This document shows positions 16,871-24,440 of a stretch of DNA of 64,000 nt, one piece after another. The first letter of the stretch is position 1. Every line of letters begins with the position of its first letter. Below the pieces are notes generated by a model, which saw only the letters and a program-made list of their open reading frames with translations, did not search any database and was not told the DNA's origin. This DNA comes from Acidobacteriota bacterium. GTDB lineage: Bacteria > Acidobacteriota > Terriglobia > Acidiferrales > UBA7541. The translations under genes and the position numbers were made by a program. The stretch covers positions 248,001-312,000 of the forward strand of contig JABCZR010000001.1 of NCBI GenBank assembly GCA_013289585.1, written 5' to 3'.

Positions 16871-19012
16871 ATGAAGAGCTATCTCACCAAGGACATTCGA
16901 AACGTTGGCATTGTCGGCCACGGCGGCACCGGGAAGACGCAACTGGTGTCGTCGTTGCTCTACACCGCGGGGATGACGCCGCGCTGGGGAAAAGTTGCGG
17001 AAGGCAGCACCACCACGGACTGGGACGAAGAAGAGATAGCGCGGAAGATTTCCATTCAGACCGGGCTCTCCTATGCCGAGTGGCCCGCAACACCCACGAC
17101 TCCGTCCGGGTCTTCAGAAAAAGTGAAAATCAATTTCATCGATCTTCCTGGGTATTCGACGTTCATCACGGAAGCGAAAGCTTCGCTGATCGCGCCGGAT
17201 GCAGCGCTGATTACCGTGGATGGGCATGTTGGCGCGCAGGTAACGACGGAAAAAGTTTGGGACTATTGCACGGAGTACGATATCCCACGGGCTTTCGTGC
17301 TCACGTGGATGGACCGCGATCTGGCGAGTTTCGAACGGTCGATGGAATCACTGGAACAAGTGTTCGGCCGCAACGTGGTAGCGCTGCAGCTGCCAATCGG
17401 AGCGGAGAGGGGCTTTCGCGGCGTCATCGACCTGGTGGCAATGAAGGCGCACATTTACAAACCCGATGGCGACGGCAAGCCTTCGATTGAAGAAATTCCC
17501 GCCGCGCTTGCCGACGACGCCAAAGAAGCGCATGAAAAGCTTGTGGAGATGATTGCCGAAGGCGACGACGAAATGATGGAGGAGTTTTTCCGCGAAGGCA
17601 CCATCCCGATCCACGATTTGATTCCGGCAGTGCGCAAAGCTATCGTTGCGGAAAAGATTTTTCCCGTTTTAATGGTTTCGTCGCTCCACAATATCGGCAC
17701 GGCCAGCCTGCTGACTTTTCTTACGGATGTGTTTCCGCATCCCGATGAGCACGCACAGGTCGGATACAAGGATCCGGACGGAAAGGGCGACCGCGTTGAG
17801 CGCAAATATGACGACAGCCAGCCGCTCTCCCTTTTTGTTTTCAAGACGCTGGCTGATCCATTCGCCGGGCGCATCAATTATTTCAAGGTAAAAAGCGGCG
17901 TGCTGAAGAATGACGCCACGCTGACCAATTTCAATCGCAATCTCCCGGAACGCTTCCAGCATATCCAGGTCGTGCAGGGCAAGCAGCTCACGGAAGTCGG
18001 CGAACTCCACGCCGGGGATATCGGGGCCATTGCCAAACTGAAAGAAACAACTACGGGCGAAACGCTGGGCGACAAAGCTTCCCCCATCTATTATTCGCCT
18101 GCGCGACTGCCGGAGCCTTCGATTACCTTCGCGATCGAACCGAAGACGCGGGCCGACGAAGACAAGATCGGCGTCTCGATTCACAAAATTCTCGAGGAAG
18201 ATCCGGCTTTGCGTTTCATGCGCGACCCGCAGACCAAGGAATTTCTGCTGGCTGGTTCCGGCCAGCAGCACATCGAAGTTGTGGTGGCTAAGCTGCACAA
18301 GCGGTATCACGTGGACCTCACGCTGAAGCCGCCGAAGGTTCCGTACCGCGAGACGATACGCGGCAAGGCCGACGCGGAAGGCAAGCACAAGAAGCAGTCG
18401 GGCGGGCACGGCCAGTTCGGCGTTTGCCGCATCAAAATGGAACCGATCGAGCGCGGCAAGGGCGTCGAGTTCGTGGACGACGTTTTTGGCGGCGCGATTC
18501 CGCGGAACTGGATCCCATCGGTTGAAAAGGGCATTCGCGATGCAGCGGCGCGAGGCTATCTTGCCGGTTTTCCCGTCGTGGATTTCCGCGCGGTGCTGTA
18601 CGACGGGAAATATCACGACGTCGATTCGTCGGACATGGCTTTCAAAATCGCAGGCTCACTGGCCTTCAAGGAAGCGATGAAGCAGGCGCGGCCCGCGCTT
18701 CTCGAGCCCGTCATGCACGTGGAAGTGTACGCGCCTGATCAGTATTCCGGCGACCTGATGGGCGATCTCAGTTCACGGCGCGGACGAATCGCGGGCAGCG
18801 AAGCACGGGGCCACAACGTGATCATCAAGGCGCAGGTGCCGCTGGCGGAAATGCTTTCCTACGCGAACGACCTGACTTCCAAAACGCAGGGCCGCGCGAG
18901 CTACTCGATGGAGTTTTCCCATTACGATTACGTCCCGAGCGAACTCGCGGATAAAGTGATCGCCGCGCACAAGGCCGCGCACGGGGAGCAACTTGTCGAA
19001 GAAGAAGCGTAG
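16871..19012 (+). CDS. Elongation factor G-like GTPase (EF-G2 type paralogue)
   Basis: A 713-residue five-domain translation GTPase; the ATG at 16871 follows AGGAGG. The P-loop is G-H-G-G-T-G-K-T (16-23). G3 is D-L-P-G-Y (91-95) with Tyr where canonical EF-G has His. G4 is T-W-M-D (145-148) in place of N-K-x-D. Domains III-V include GGHGQFGVCRIKMEPIERG and LMGDLSSRRGRIAG. The DxPGY form is known in the EF-G2/FusA2-like branch, so this is probably not the main translocase. No ribosomal protein genes are nearby. The G4 change may weaken guanine binding. Confidence 0.88.
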   Translation: MKSYLTKDIRNVGIVGHGGTGKTQLVSSLLYTAGMTPRWGKVAEGSTTTDWDEEEIARKISIQTGLSYAEWPATPTTPSGSSEKVKINFIDLPGYSTFITEAKASLIAPDAALITVDGHVGAQVTTEKVWDYCTEYDIPRAFVLTWMDRDLASFERSMESLEQVFGRNVVALQLPIGAERGFRGVIDLVAMKAHIYKPDGDGKPSIEEIPAALADDAKEAHEKLVEMIAEGDDEMMEEFFREGTIPIHDLIPAVRKAIVAEKIFPVLMVSSLHNIGTASLLTFLTDVFPHPDEHAQVGYKDPDGKGDRVERKYDDSQPLSLFVFKTLADPFAGRINYFKVKSGVLKNDATLTNFNRNLPERFQHIQVVQGKQLTEVGELHAGDIGAIAKLKETTTGETLGDKASPIYYSPARLPEPSITFAIEPKTRADEDKIGVSIHKILEEDPALRFMRDPQTKEFLLAGSGQQHIEVVVAKLHKRYHVDLTLKPPKVPYRETIRGKADAEGKHKKQSGGHGQFGVCRIKMEPIERGKGVEFVDDVFGGAIPRNWIPSVEKGIRDAAARGYLAGFPVVDFRAVLYDGKYHDVDSSDMAFKIAGSLAFKEAMKQARPALLEPVMHVEVYAPDQYSGDLMGDLSSRRGRIAGSEARGHNVIIKAQVPLAEMLSYANDLTSKTQGRASYSMEFSHYDYVPSELADKVIAAHKAAHGEQLVEEEA

Positions 19013-19044
19013 AGACTCACAATAATCGCATTTATCCCCCCGTT

Positions 19045-19082
19045 CTATACTCTTCCCAGCATTGGTGCTATACTTGTATAGC
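19045..19082 (+). promoter_or_regulatory. Palindromic operator/promoter of the toxin-antitoxin pair
   Basis: GCTATAC-TT-GTATAGC at 19067-19082 is a perfect 7+7 inverted repeat lying 8 bases before the antitoxin ATG. A further half-site CTATAC is at 19045-19050. TATACT inside the palindrome is a good -10 box. This fits autorepression by the ribbon-helix-helix antitoxin. Confidence 0.7.
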
Positions 19083-19090
19083 GAGGTTTT

Positions 19091-19315
19091 ATGCTGGCTA
19101 TCCGACTTCCGCAGGACATTGAAAAACGCCTTGAAAAGCTGGCCCGACGCACCGGGCGTACCAAGACCTACTATGTCCGCGAGGCCATCCTCCAGCACCT
19201 GGATGATCTCGAGGACATCTATTTTGCGGAACAGGCGCTGGAACGCGTTCGCAGCGGCGAGGAGCACACCGTACCGCTCAAAGACGTATTGAAACGTCAT
19301 GGCCTGGAAGGTTGA
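19091..19315 (+). CDS. Ribbon-helix-helix antitoxin (RelB/CopG-like)
   Basis: A 74-residue antitoxin. It begins with the beta strand [36 protein letters not shown], the typical N-terminal RHH DNA-binding unit. The acidic tail ([26 protein letters not shown]) would wrap the toxin. Its 3' end overlaps the toxin gene by 17 bases, so the pair is co-translated. The upstream palindrome is its probable operator. Confidence 0.88.
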   Translation: MLAIRLPQDIEKRLEKLARRTGRTKTYYVREAILQHLDDLEDIYFAEQALERVRSGEEHTVPLKDVLKRHGLEG

Positions 19316-19616
19316 ACTGTCCGCCACGGCGGAACGGGAGCTCAGCAAACTCGACACACAACACTCCAAGCGTATCTTGAAATTCCTTAAGGAACGAATC
19401 GCCAAACTGGACAATCCACGCAGCGTCGGAAAAGCGCTGCAGGGTTCGCGTCTAGGCGAATTTTGGAAGTATCGCCTGGGAGATTTCCGGTTGATTTGCA
19501 AGATAGAGGACAAATTGCTGCTGGTGCTTGTCCTGCGCATCGGCGATCGGAAAGAGATCTATCGCCAGTCCTTCGCCGAGAGCATCTGGCTCCAGAGCGC
19601 AGGAGCACGCGGGTAA
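19299..19616 (+). CDS. RelE/ParE-family toxin
   Basis: A 105-residue toxin of normal length. The pattern is [32 protein letters not shown], then [18 protein letters not shown], then [13 protein letters not shown]. This is the RelE/ParE fold with the core basic strand ([10 protein letters not shown]). RelE members cut mRNA on the ribosome whereas ParE members poison gyrase; the sequence leans to RelE (GDRKEIYR ending). It overlaps the antitoxin gene by 17 bases. Unlike the two TA loci near 56-57 kb, this one appears intact. Confidence 0.87.
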   Translation: MAWKVELSATAERELSKLDTQHSKRILKFLKERIAKLDNPRSVGKALQGSRLGEFWKYRLGDFRLICKIEDKLLLVLVLRIGDRKEIYRQSFAESIWLQSAGARG

Positions 19617-19643
19617 TTCGACGGAACCTTCGCGCGAAACGTG

Positions 19644-20018
19644 TTAATTATGTTGGCTTACGCTCAGGACGTTACCGTCCGTGTCCTTGAACCAGGCTAC
19701 TTTATCTCCATTAGGAGTGGTCCAGATCCCGCGTTCGCGATCCTGGACGAAGGGATATTTTTCCGTGGCCACGCCTTGTTTCACGAGCCAGGCGACGACC
19801 GCTTCGATGTCGTTCACCGCCCAGCCCAGGACCGTGCTCTGAAGAGGAGTGAAATTCGGAACCTTGGAAATCCGAATGTTGTTTTGGCCGGTATTCATGA
19901 CCAGAGCAAATTGATCCAGGCTCACAAACTTAAACCCCAGCTTACCTTCGTAAAAACCTCTGGCCTTGTCGTAATCCTTGGTTAGAACAAAACCCGTCAT
20001 TTTTCCTGAAGCGAGCAT
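19644..20018 (-). CDS. VOC-family (glyoxalase/bleomycin-resistance fold) protein
   Basis: A 124-residue single-domain VOC protein. TGFVLTKDYDKARGFYEGKLGFKFVSLDQFALVM is the first beta-alpha-beta-beta unit, and TTPNGDKVAWFKDTDGNVLSVSQ the last. The start at 20018 has GGGAGG five to six bases upstream. An alternative ATG at 20072 would overlap the upstream gene's stop as ATGA and add 18 residues. It is probably co-transcribed with the methyltransferase gene. Ligand unknown. Confidence 0.82.
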   Translation of the reverse strand: MLASGKMTGFVLTKDYDKARGFYEGKLGFKFVSLDQFALVMNTGQNNIRISKVPNFTPLQSTVLGWAVNDIEAVVAWLVKQGVATEKYPFVQDRERGIWTTPNGDKVAWFKDTDGNVLSVSQHN

Positions 20019-20068
20019 CTTTGCCTCCCGGACTGCTTTGATCGAATCATTGGAAACTGAACTATCTA

Positions 20069-20644
20069 TCATCCTAGCTTCGGCAAGAACATTCCCGTTT
20101 GTCTTGTGTGCGCTTCGAATTTTTCGCCAAACTCTCGCGTCAGCCAGACTTCTTCTTTGCGCGCCTTCCAGTAAAACGCCAGCAACGTGATAGCGAATGC
20201 GAGCAGGCCACGCAGTTCGCCGAGTACCAGCGCCGTCCCCGCCATCGCGAGTAACATGCCGGTATAGATCGGATGCCGAATGCGCCGGTAGGGACCGGTA
20301 CGAATCAATTCGTGTTCTTCGCGGATGCTGACAACCGCGCTCCAGTTCGCGCCCAGGTGCCAGCGCGCCCAGATGGCAAACGCTACTCCCGCAGCCGTCA
20401 ACGCCACGCCGATTACCGCAGCGGACGAAGTGTCCGCCACGAATCGCTTGCCGAGCCAGCCGACACTTGTCCACTTATAAAAGAGCAGCGAGTAGGCGAC
20501 CACTAAGGGGATCATGCGCTGAAAACGCGCCAGGACGGACTCTGATTTTTTCGCCACTTTGGACGACAGCGCGGAAATCGCCCAGTAAAGAAAAAACACC
20601 ATCCAACAGCCGATGGCGAACGGGAATAATTTTGAGGTATTCAT
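20069..20644 (-). CDS. Isoprenylcysteine carboxyl methyltransferase (ICMT)-family membrane protein
   Basis: A 191-residue integral membrane protein with about five hydrophobic helices. The family signature is near the C-terminus: LIRTGPYRRIRHPIYTGMLLAMAGTALVLGE followed by a helix and EEVWLTREFGEKFEAH. This matches the SAM-binding core of ICMT/PEMT-like methyltransferases. The ATG at 20644 begins MNTSKLFPF; the longer reading upstream is not membrane-like. It overlaps or abuts the VOC gene downstream. Bacterial substrates of this family are mostly unknown. Confidence 0.8.
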   Translation of the reverse strand: MNTSKLFPFAIGCWMVFFLYWAISALSSKVAKKSESVLARFQRMIPLVVAYSLLFYKWTSVGWLGKRFVADTSSAAVIGVALTAAGVAFAIWARWHLGANWSAVVSIREEHELIRTGPYRRIRHPIYTGMLLAMAGTALVLGELRGLLAFAITLLAFYWKARKEEVWLTREFGEKFEAHTRQTGMFLPKLG

Positions 20645-20758
20645 ATGAAATTCGGACTGAACCATCGCGGAGAGTGTGACACCAGCAAGCCCGGATTGTC
20701 TAAGGTACGATGGGTTCCGCCAAATTGGAGCTTGCCGGTAACGAAACTGCCGCCAAAA

Positions 20759-21955
20759 ATGGTGGACATGATGAAGAAAAAATCTATCCGCAAACTTGGT
20801 CCGCAAACACAGGCCATTCACGGCGGCGAAGCCAATCGCCATGGCGTGAACGGGCCGATCGTGACGGAGGTTGTGCACTCCGCGACGTTCACGTTTTCTT
20901 CCACGGAAGAAATGAAACTGTGGGCCGAAGGGAAAAACAAGGCCTACATCTACACGCGTTACGGCAACCCCACGCTCACGGTCGCGCAGAAAAAAATCGC
21001 GGCGCTCGAAGGCGCCGAAGCCGCCATTGTCACTTCTTCCGGCATGGCTGCGATTTCTTCTTCTTTGCTGGCGGCGCTAAAGGCCGGCGATGAACTCATC
21101 TCCACGGCGCAACTGTACGGCGGCTCCTACCGGCTGATGCGTGACATCTTTCCGAACATGGGAATCAAAGTCCATCACGTGGGCACGGATCTGGCCGGCA
21201 TGGAAGACCTCGTGAATTCGCGCACGAAAGTTCTCTACGTCGAGACGCCGACGAATCCCACGCTGCGCCTGGTGGATATTCACAAAGCCGTGGCCTTTGC
21301 GAAAAAACACAAGCTGGTCTCCATCATTGACAATACCTTTGCGACGCCGATTTTACAGAACCCCATCGCTCTCGGTTACGACATGGTGGTGCACAGCGCC
21401 ACCAAGGCGCTTGCCGGCCACTCCGATCTGATCGCCGGTGTCTCCGTGGGCAACGCGCACTGGATGGAGCGGGTGCGCCAGATGATTATTTATCTCGGCG
21501 GGTCAATGGATCCGGGCGCGGCGTATTTTCTGATTCGCGGAATCATGACGCTCGGGGTGCGCGTGGAGCGCCAGTGCGAAAACGCCATGGCGGTCGCCAA
21601 ATTTCTGGAAAAGCATCCGAAGGTCGAGCGCGTGCATTATCCGGGTTTGAAGTCGCACCCGGATCACAAGCTGGCGAAGAAACAGATGCGCGGCTTTGGC
21701 GGGATGCTGGCTTTTGATGTGAAGGGCGGGCTTCCCGCGGCGCGGCGATTCTGCGATCGCGTGCGGCTCTTTCTGCTAGCAGCGAGTTTGGGCGGGGTCG
21801 AGTCGCTGGTGATTTTGCCGATCTACAGCTCGCACTACAACATGAGTCCGGAAGAGTTGCGGCGCGCGGGCGTCAGTCCGGGAACGGTACGCGTTTCGCT
21901 GGGCTTGGAAGATAAAGAAGATTTGATCGAAGATTTGAAGCAGGCGCTCGCTTAG
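20759..21955 (+). CDS. PLP-dependent trans-sulfuration enzyme (cystathionine/methionine gamma-lyase family)
   Basis: About 398 residues of the Cys/Met metabolism PLP family. Landmarks: ETQAIHGG-like start (GPQTQAIHGGEA), YTRYGNPT, SSGMAAISS, the tyrosine loop LYGGSYRLM, DNTFATP, and the PLP lysine in V-H-S-A-T-K-A-L-A-G-H-S-D. The end reads GVSPGTVRVSLGLEDKEDLIEDL. It could be cystathionine gamma-synthase, beta/gamma-lyase or methionine gamma-lyase. Start choice is uncertain: ATGs at 20759, 20768 and 20771 are all possible, and the further upstream reading to 20645 is unlikely. It is divergent from the ICMT-like gene. Confidence 0.88.
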   Translation: MVDMMKKKSIRKLGPQTQAIHGGEANRHGVNGPIVTEVVHSATFTFSSTEEMKLWAEGKNKAYIYTRYGNPTLTVAQKKIAALEGAEAAIVTSSGMAAISSSLLAALKAGDELISTAQLYGGSYRLMRDIFPNMGIKVHHVGTDLAGMEDLVNSRTKVLYVETPTNPTLRLVDIHKAVAFAKKHKLVSIIDNTFATPILQNPIALGYDMVVHSATKALAGHSDLIAGVSVGNAHWMERVRQMIIYLGGSMDPGAAYFLIRGIMTLGVRVERQCENAMAVAKFLEKHPKVERVHYPGLKSHPDHKLAKKQMRGFGGMLAFDVKGGLPAARRFCDRVRLFLLAASLGGVESLVILPIYSSHYNMSPEELRRAGVSPGTVRVSLGLEDKEDLIEDLKQALA

Positions 21956-22012
21956 CTCGCCTAATCATCCATCCACAAAAATTTCTTTCGACCAATTTTC
22001 GCGTGAAGCAAA

Positions 22013-22834
22013 TTATTTTTTCGCGCCCGCCGGTACGGGAACGGCCGCCGGATTGGCTTTGGAACCGGGAGCGGGTGCGGTGGCCTGCGTAGAGGCGGCC
22101 CATTCATCCCGCTCTGGAAGCAGGGATTTCACGATGTCTTCCAGTTCGTGCGAACTTTTCACGTGGTCCGGGTAGTTGTGCGCCGTGATGTCGAAAATCT
22201 TGCCGTGCTTGGCGCGGACTTCCTGAAGTTCTTCCTGCAGGCGGACGGCAATGCGCTTGGCATTGAGCGAATCGGTTTCCGGCAGCACGAGAGCGAATAG
22301 ATCTGGAGCAAGGCGGTAGATGGAATCCGATGGCCGCAGTTTGCGGGACATGGCTTTGGCGGCGTCGCTCCAGGCTGCGGAGCTCTCTTCGTTATTCTTC
22401 GCCGATGCGACCGTGGGCTTGGCTTTCAGCAGCAGGAGCGAAAGCGTTTTCTGCAGGGTCATGGCGCGGCGGTATTCCATCGTAAGGCGATCCCAGAAAT
22501 GGTTTTGGTCCGGCATGGAGTGCAGCAGGTCCACGCTGGCCTGTTGCTGCAAGGTGACGTTGCGCTCCAGCTCTGCCAGGATTTGTTGCTTGAGCTGGCG
22601 CACAGTGCGCTGGCGCTCGAGCAGGTAGCCGACGAAAAGAAGAGTCAGCCCGCAGAAACCGAAAAAGGCGACGCGGAGCGTCCACATGTTGCCGATGGGA
22701 TGGAGGAACACCAGAGGGTACATGAATGCCGCCAGGCCGCTGGCCAGCACCAAGACAAAGACCGCGGCGAGGATGGTGAGCTGCAGCTCACGGCGCTCGA
22801 GGTCATCTAACTCTTTTCGATTCAGTGTCCCCAT
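22013..22834 (-). CDS. Membrane protein with a degenerate GGDEF-like domain
   Basis: A 273-residue protein. Two TM helices (about 18-42 and 52-70) are followed by a coiled stretch (LKQQILAELERNVTLQQQASVDLLHSMPDQNHFWDRLTMEYRRA) that resembles the usual linker and first helix of GGDEF domains. The site that would read GG(D/E)EF is A-P-D-L-F in YRLAPDLFALVLPET, so cyclase activity is unlikely. The C-terminus is Ala/Pro-rich. A sensory or scaffold role is plausible but unproven. Confidence 0.65.
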   Translation of the reverse strand: MGTLNRKELDDLERRELQLTILAAVFVLVLASGLAAFMYPLVFLHPIGNMWTLRVAFFGFCGLTLLFVGYLLERQRTVRQLKQQILAELERNVTLQQQASVDLLHSMPDQNHFWDRLTMEYRRAMTLQKTLSLLLLKAKPTVASAKNNEESSAAWSDAAKAMSRKLRPSDSIYRLAPDLFALVLPETDSLNAKRIAVRLQEELQEVRAKHGKIFDITAHNYPDHVKSSHELEDIVKSLLPERDEWAASTQATAPAPGSKANPAAVPVPAGAKK

Positions 22835-23060
22835 GATGTTTTGTGTAGGCCCCTCCCGGCCAACGGCAAGCTGTCTGAGGCGGGTTCGCCTCTAAATGCA
22901 CTTCCATCATCGGAGCAGGAAGCACGCGGCACAATGGGCGCGCGGTACTGTGTGGCGCATGCGGTACTGTCCCGTTTTGGGAATAGGAGGAACTTAAGGA
23001 CAGGGGGGTGTCGAGGGAGGCATGGCTGCGAAGGGGCGGGGCGTCTGTGACATCAAGAAC

Positions 23061-23087
23061 GGCTGGCCTCGGAAGGCCAGCCCTACA
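23061..23087 (-). repeat. GTAGG-type palindromic interspersed repeat
   Basis: GGCTGGCCT-CGGA-AGGCCAGCC is a perfect 9-base-pair hairpin. Read on the minus strand it is preceded by GTAGG. The same layout (GTAGG then a hairpin with a TTC loop side) recurs twice at 38366-38437, so these belong to one repeat family. Confidence 0.65.
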
Positions 23088-23156
23088 GAAGCAAGTTCGC
23101 AGCAAGCACACTCTTCAAGAGCAGAGCGGATCGTTCAAAAGGCCGGCCAAAAAGCA

Positions 23157-23191
23157 AAACGGCCGGCACACCGAAGTGGGCCGCCCGTTTT
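23157..23191 (-). terminator. Terminator of the cold-shock gene
   Basis: On the minus strand AAAACGG pairs with CCGTTTT around a GC-rich inner stem (GGCGGC/GCCGGCC-like). It is followed by GCTTTTTGG. It begins about 20 bases after the csp stop codon. Confidence 0.7.
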
Positions 23192-23210
23192 GAATTTTTG
23201 TGAAGTGAAA

Positions 23211-23417
23211 TTAGAGGGGCTGTACGTTCGAGGCCTGCAGGCCCTTGGGGCCCTTGGTGACTTCGAATTCAACCGCCTGGCCATCATTCAACGACTTATA
23301 GCCATCAGCCACGATCGCGGAGAAATGGACGAAAACGTCCTCGCCGCTCTGGCGCTGGATGAAACCGAAGCCCTTGCTGGCATTGAACCACTTCACTGTT
23401 CCTTGTTCTTTACTCAC
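23211..23417 (-). CDS. Cold-shock-domain protein (CspA family)
   Basis: A 68-residue single-OB-fold RNA chaperone. RNP1 is K-G-F-G-F-I and RNP2 is V-F-V-H-F, inside [16 protein letters not shown]...DVFVHFSAI. The end [16 protein letters not shown] is normal. The start codon is GTG. The leader holds two CAGCTG hexamers (23436-23441 and 23447-23452) that can pair as a small hairpin close to the start, which might regulate translation. The gene has its own terminator on each side. Confidence 0.95.
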   Translation of the reverse strand: MSKEQGTVKWFNASKGFGFIQRQSGEDVFVHFSAIVADGYKSLNDGQAVEFEVTKGPKGLQASNVQPL

Positions 23418-23560
23418 TGCTGTACTCGTTTCTGTCAGCTGGGTTACAGCTGAACATTAGTTCTTTAAGCTATCTGATGCCTCAAGTTCCGAGCCCCTCA
23501 ACAGAGCTTCGGCCGTCTTCAAGCCTTGTGCCCAGCGCCCGCAAAGCAGGCTCATGGCAC

Positions 23561-23592
23561 AAAAAAAAGGCCGCAAGTTTGACCTTGCGACC
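23561..23592 (-). terminator. Rho-independent terminator after the TetR gene
   Basis: On the minus strand GGTCGCAAG-GTCAAA-CTTGCGGCC forms a 9-pair stem with one G-T pair. It is followed by eight T residues (A residues 23561-23568 on the plus strand). It separates the TetR gene from the cold-shock gene. Confidence 0.9.
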
Positions 23593-23684
23593 GCTTTACA
23601 ACCCAAAGGCGATACAAGAGCAACAAACGCAAAAACAGAGTACCACGGGAGAGTACCTTTTTCAAGTGCTTTCTTGAAAATTCG

Positions 23685-24323
23685 CTAGCTCCTTGTTTTC
23701 AGCGGCTTGCGGCGATTGCTGGCGGCTTTGCTCTCGGGCCGGGTGCGGTAAGGGCCAAGAAGCGCCTCGAGGTCGCGGCGGACCCAGTTGGAGAGAGTGC
23801 CCTGGCGGAAGACGGCCCAGTCCAACATGGAGCCGCCGTTTACTTGCTGGATGAGGCGCGCGAGTTCGGTGGTGTCGCAGGGGATCACCTCGCCAGCGGC
23901 AAAGGCGGCGTCCAGGAGCTTGCGCGTTTCCTCGCGGATGGTTTTGAATTGCGCGAGCGTGATGGCGCGGAAGTCGGGGTCGGTGAGATCGATTTGGAGA
24001 TAGGCGAGGCCATTGGCCAGGGCTTCGGGGGTGGAAGCGAAACCGGAGCAATCGACGAAGAGCTCGACGAGAGCTTGCAGGGACGAGGCGTATTTTGCGC
24101 GAGCGGCGGCGAACTGCGCGGGGACGGCGGCGGGAGCGGTTTTGACGGTGGCGAGGAGAAGAGCGCGCTTGGTGCCAAAGCGCTGGATGAGTGTGGCGGG
24201 GACGACGCCGGCTTCCTTGGCGACGTCGGCGAGGGTGAGGTCGACGGGGCTGCGGCGCTGCATGACGCGGGCGGTGGCGGCAAGGATGGCTTCGTCGGAG
24301 GTTTCGCGGGGACGGGGTGACAT
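23685..24323 (-). CDS. TetR-family transcriptional regulator
   Basis: A 212-residue regulator. The N-terminal HTH is recognisable: SDEAILAATARVM...VDLTLADVAKEAGVVPATLIQRFGTKRALLLATV. The C-terminal ligand domain is helical (LFVDCSGFASTPEALANGLAYLQIDLTDPDFRA). The ATG at 24323 has GAGGAG upstream; a longer reading is not supported. It is divergent from the SDR gene. The 117-base gap contains a palindrome overlapping the promoter region, so it very likely controls itself and the SDR. Confidence 0.9.
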   Translation of the reverse strand: MSPRPRETSDEAILAATARVMQRRSPVDLTLADVAKEAGVVPATLIQRFGTKRALLLATVKTAPAAVPAQFAAARAKYASSLQALVELFVDCSGFASTPEALANGLAYLQIDLTDPDFRAITLAQFKTIREETRKLLDAAFAAGEVIPCDTTELARLIQQVNGGSMLDWAVFRQGTLSNWVRRDLEALLGPYRTRPESKAASNRRKPLKTRS

Positions 24324-24361
24324 TTTTCGGAAACTCCTCAGCGGTGGTAAACCAGCATAAC

Positions 24362-24411
24362 TGAATGGCCGTTCATTTTCCACTTGACATTAGTGAATGA
24401 CTGTTTACTAT
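24362..24411 (+). promoter_or_regulatory. SDR promoter with probable TetR operator
   Basis: TTGACA (24384-24389) and TACTAT (24406-24411) with a 16-base spacer make a good sigma-70 promoter reading toward the SDR gene. A near-perfect palindrome TGAATGGCCGTTCA lies just upstream at 24362-24375. A second, imperfect one (AGTGAATGACTGTTTACT) sits between -35 and -10. Confidence 0.65.
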
Positions 24412-24440
24412 TAGCGTGTTGTTCCTGCCGGAGGTGACCT

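Larger units (their letters stand above)
22835..23210. other. Gene-free stretch containing one GTAGG-type hairpin repeat
   Basis: 376 bases without a convincing gene. It holds the hairpin at 23061-23082 (listed separately) and the terminator of the cold-shock gene at its right end. Short ORFs on both strands look like chance frames. Confidence 0.5.
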
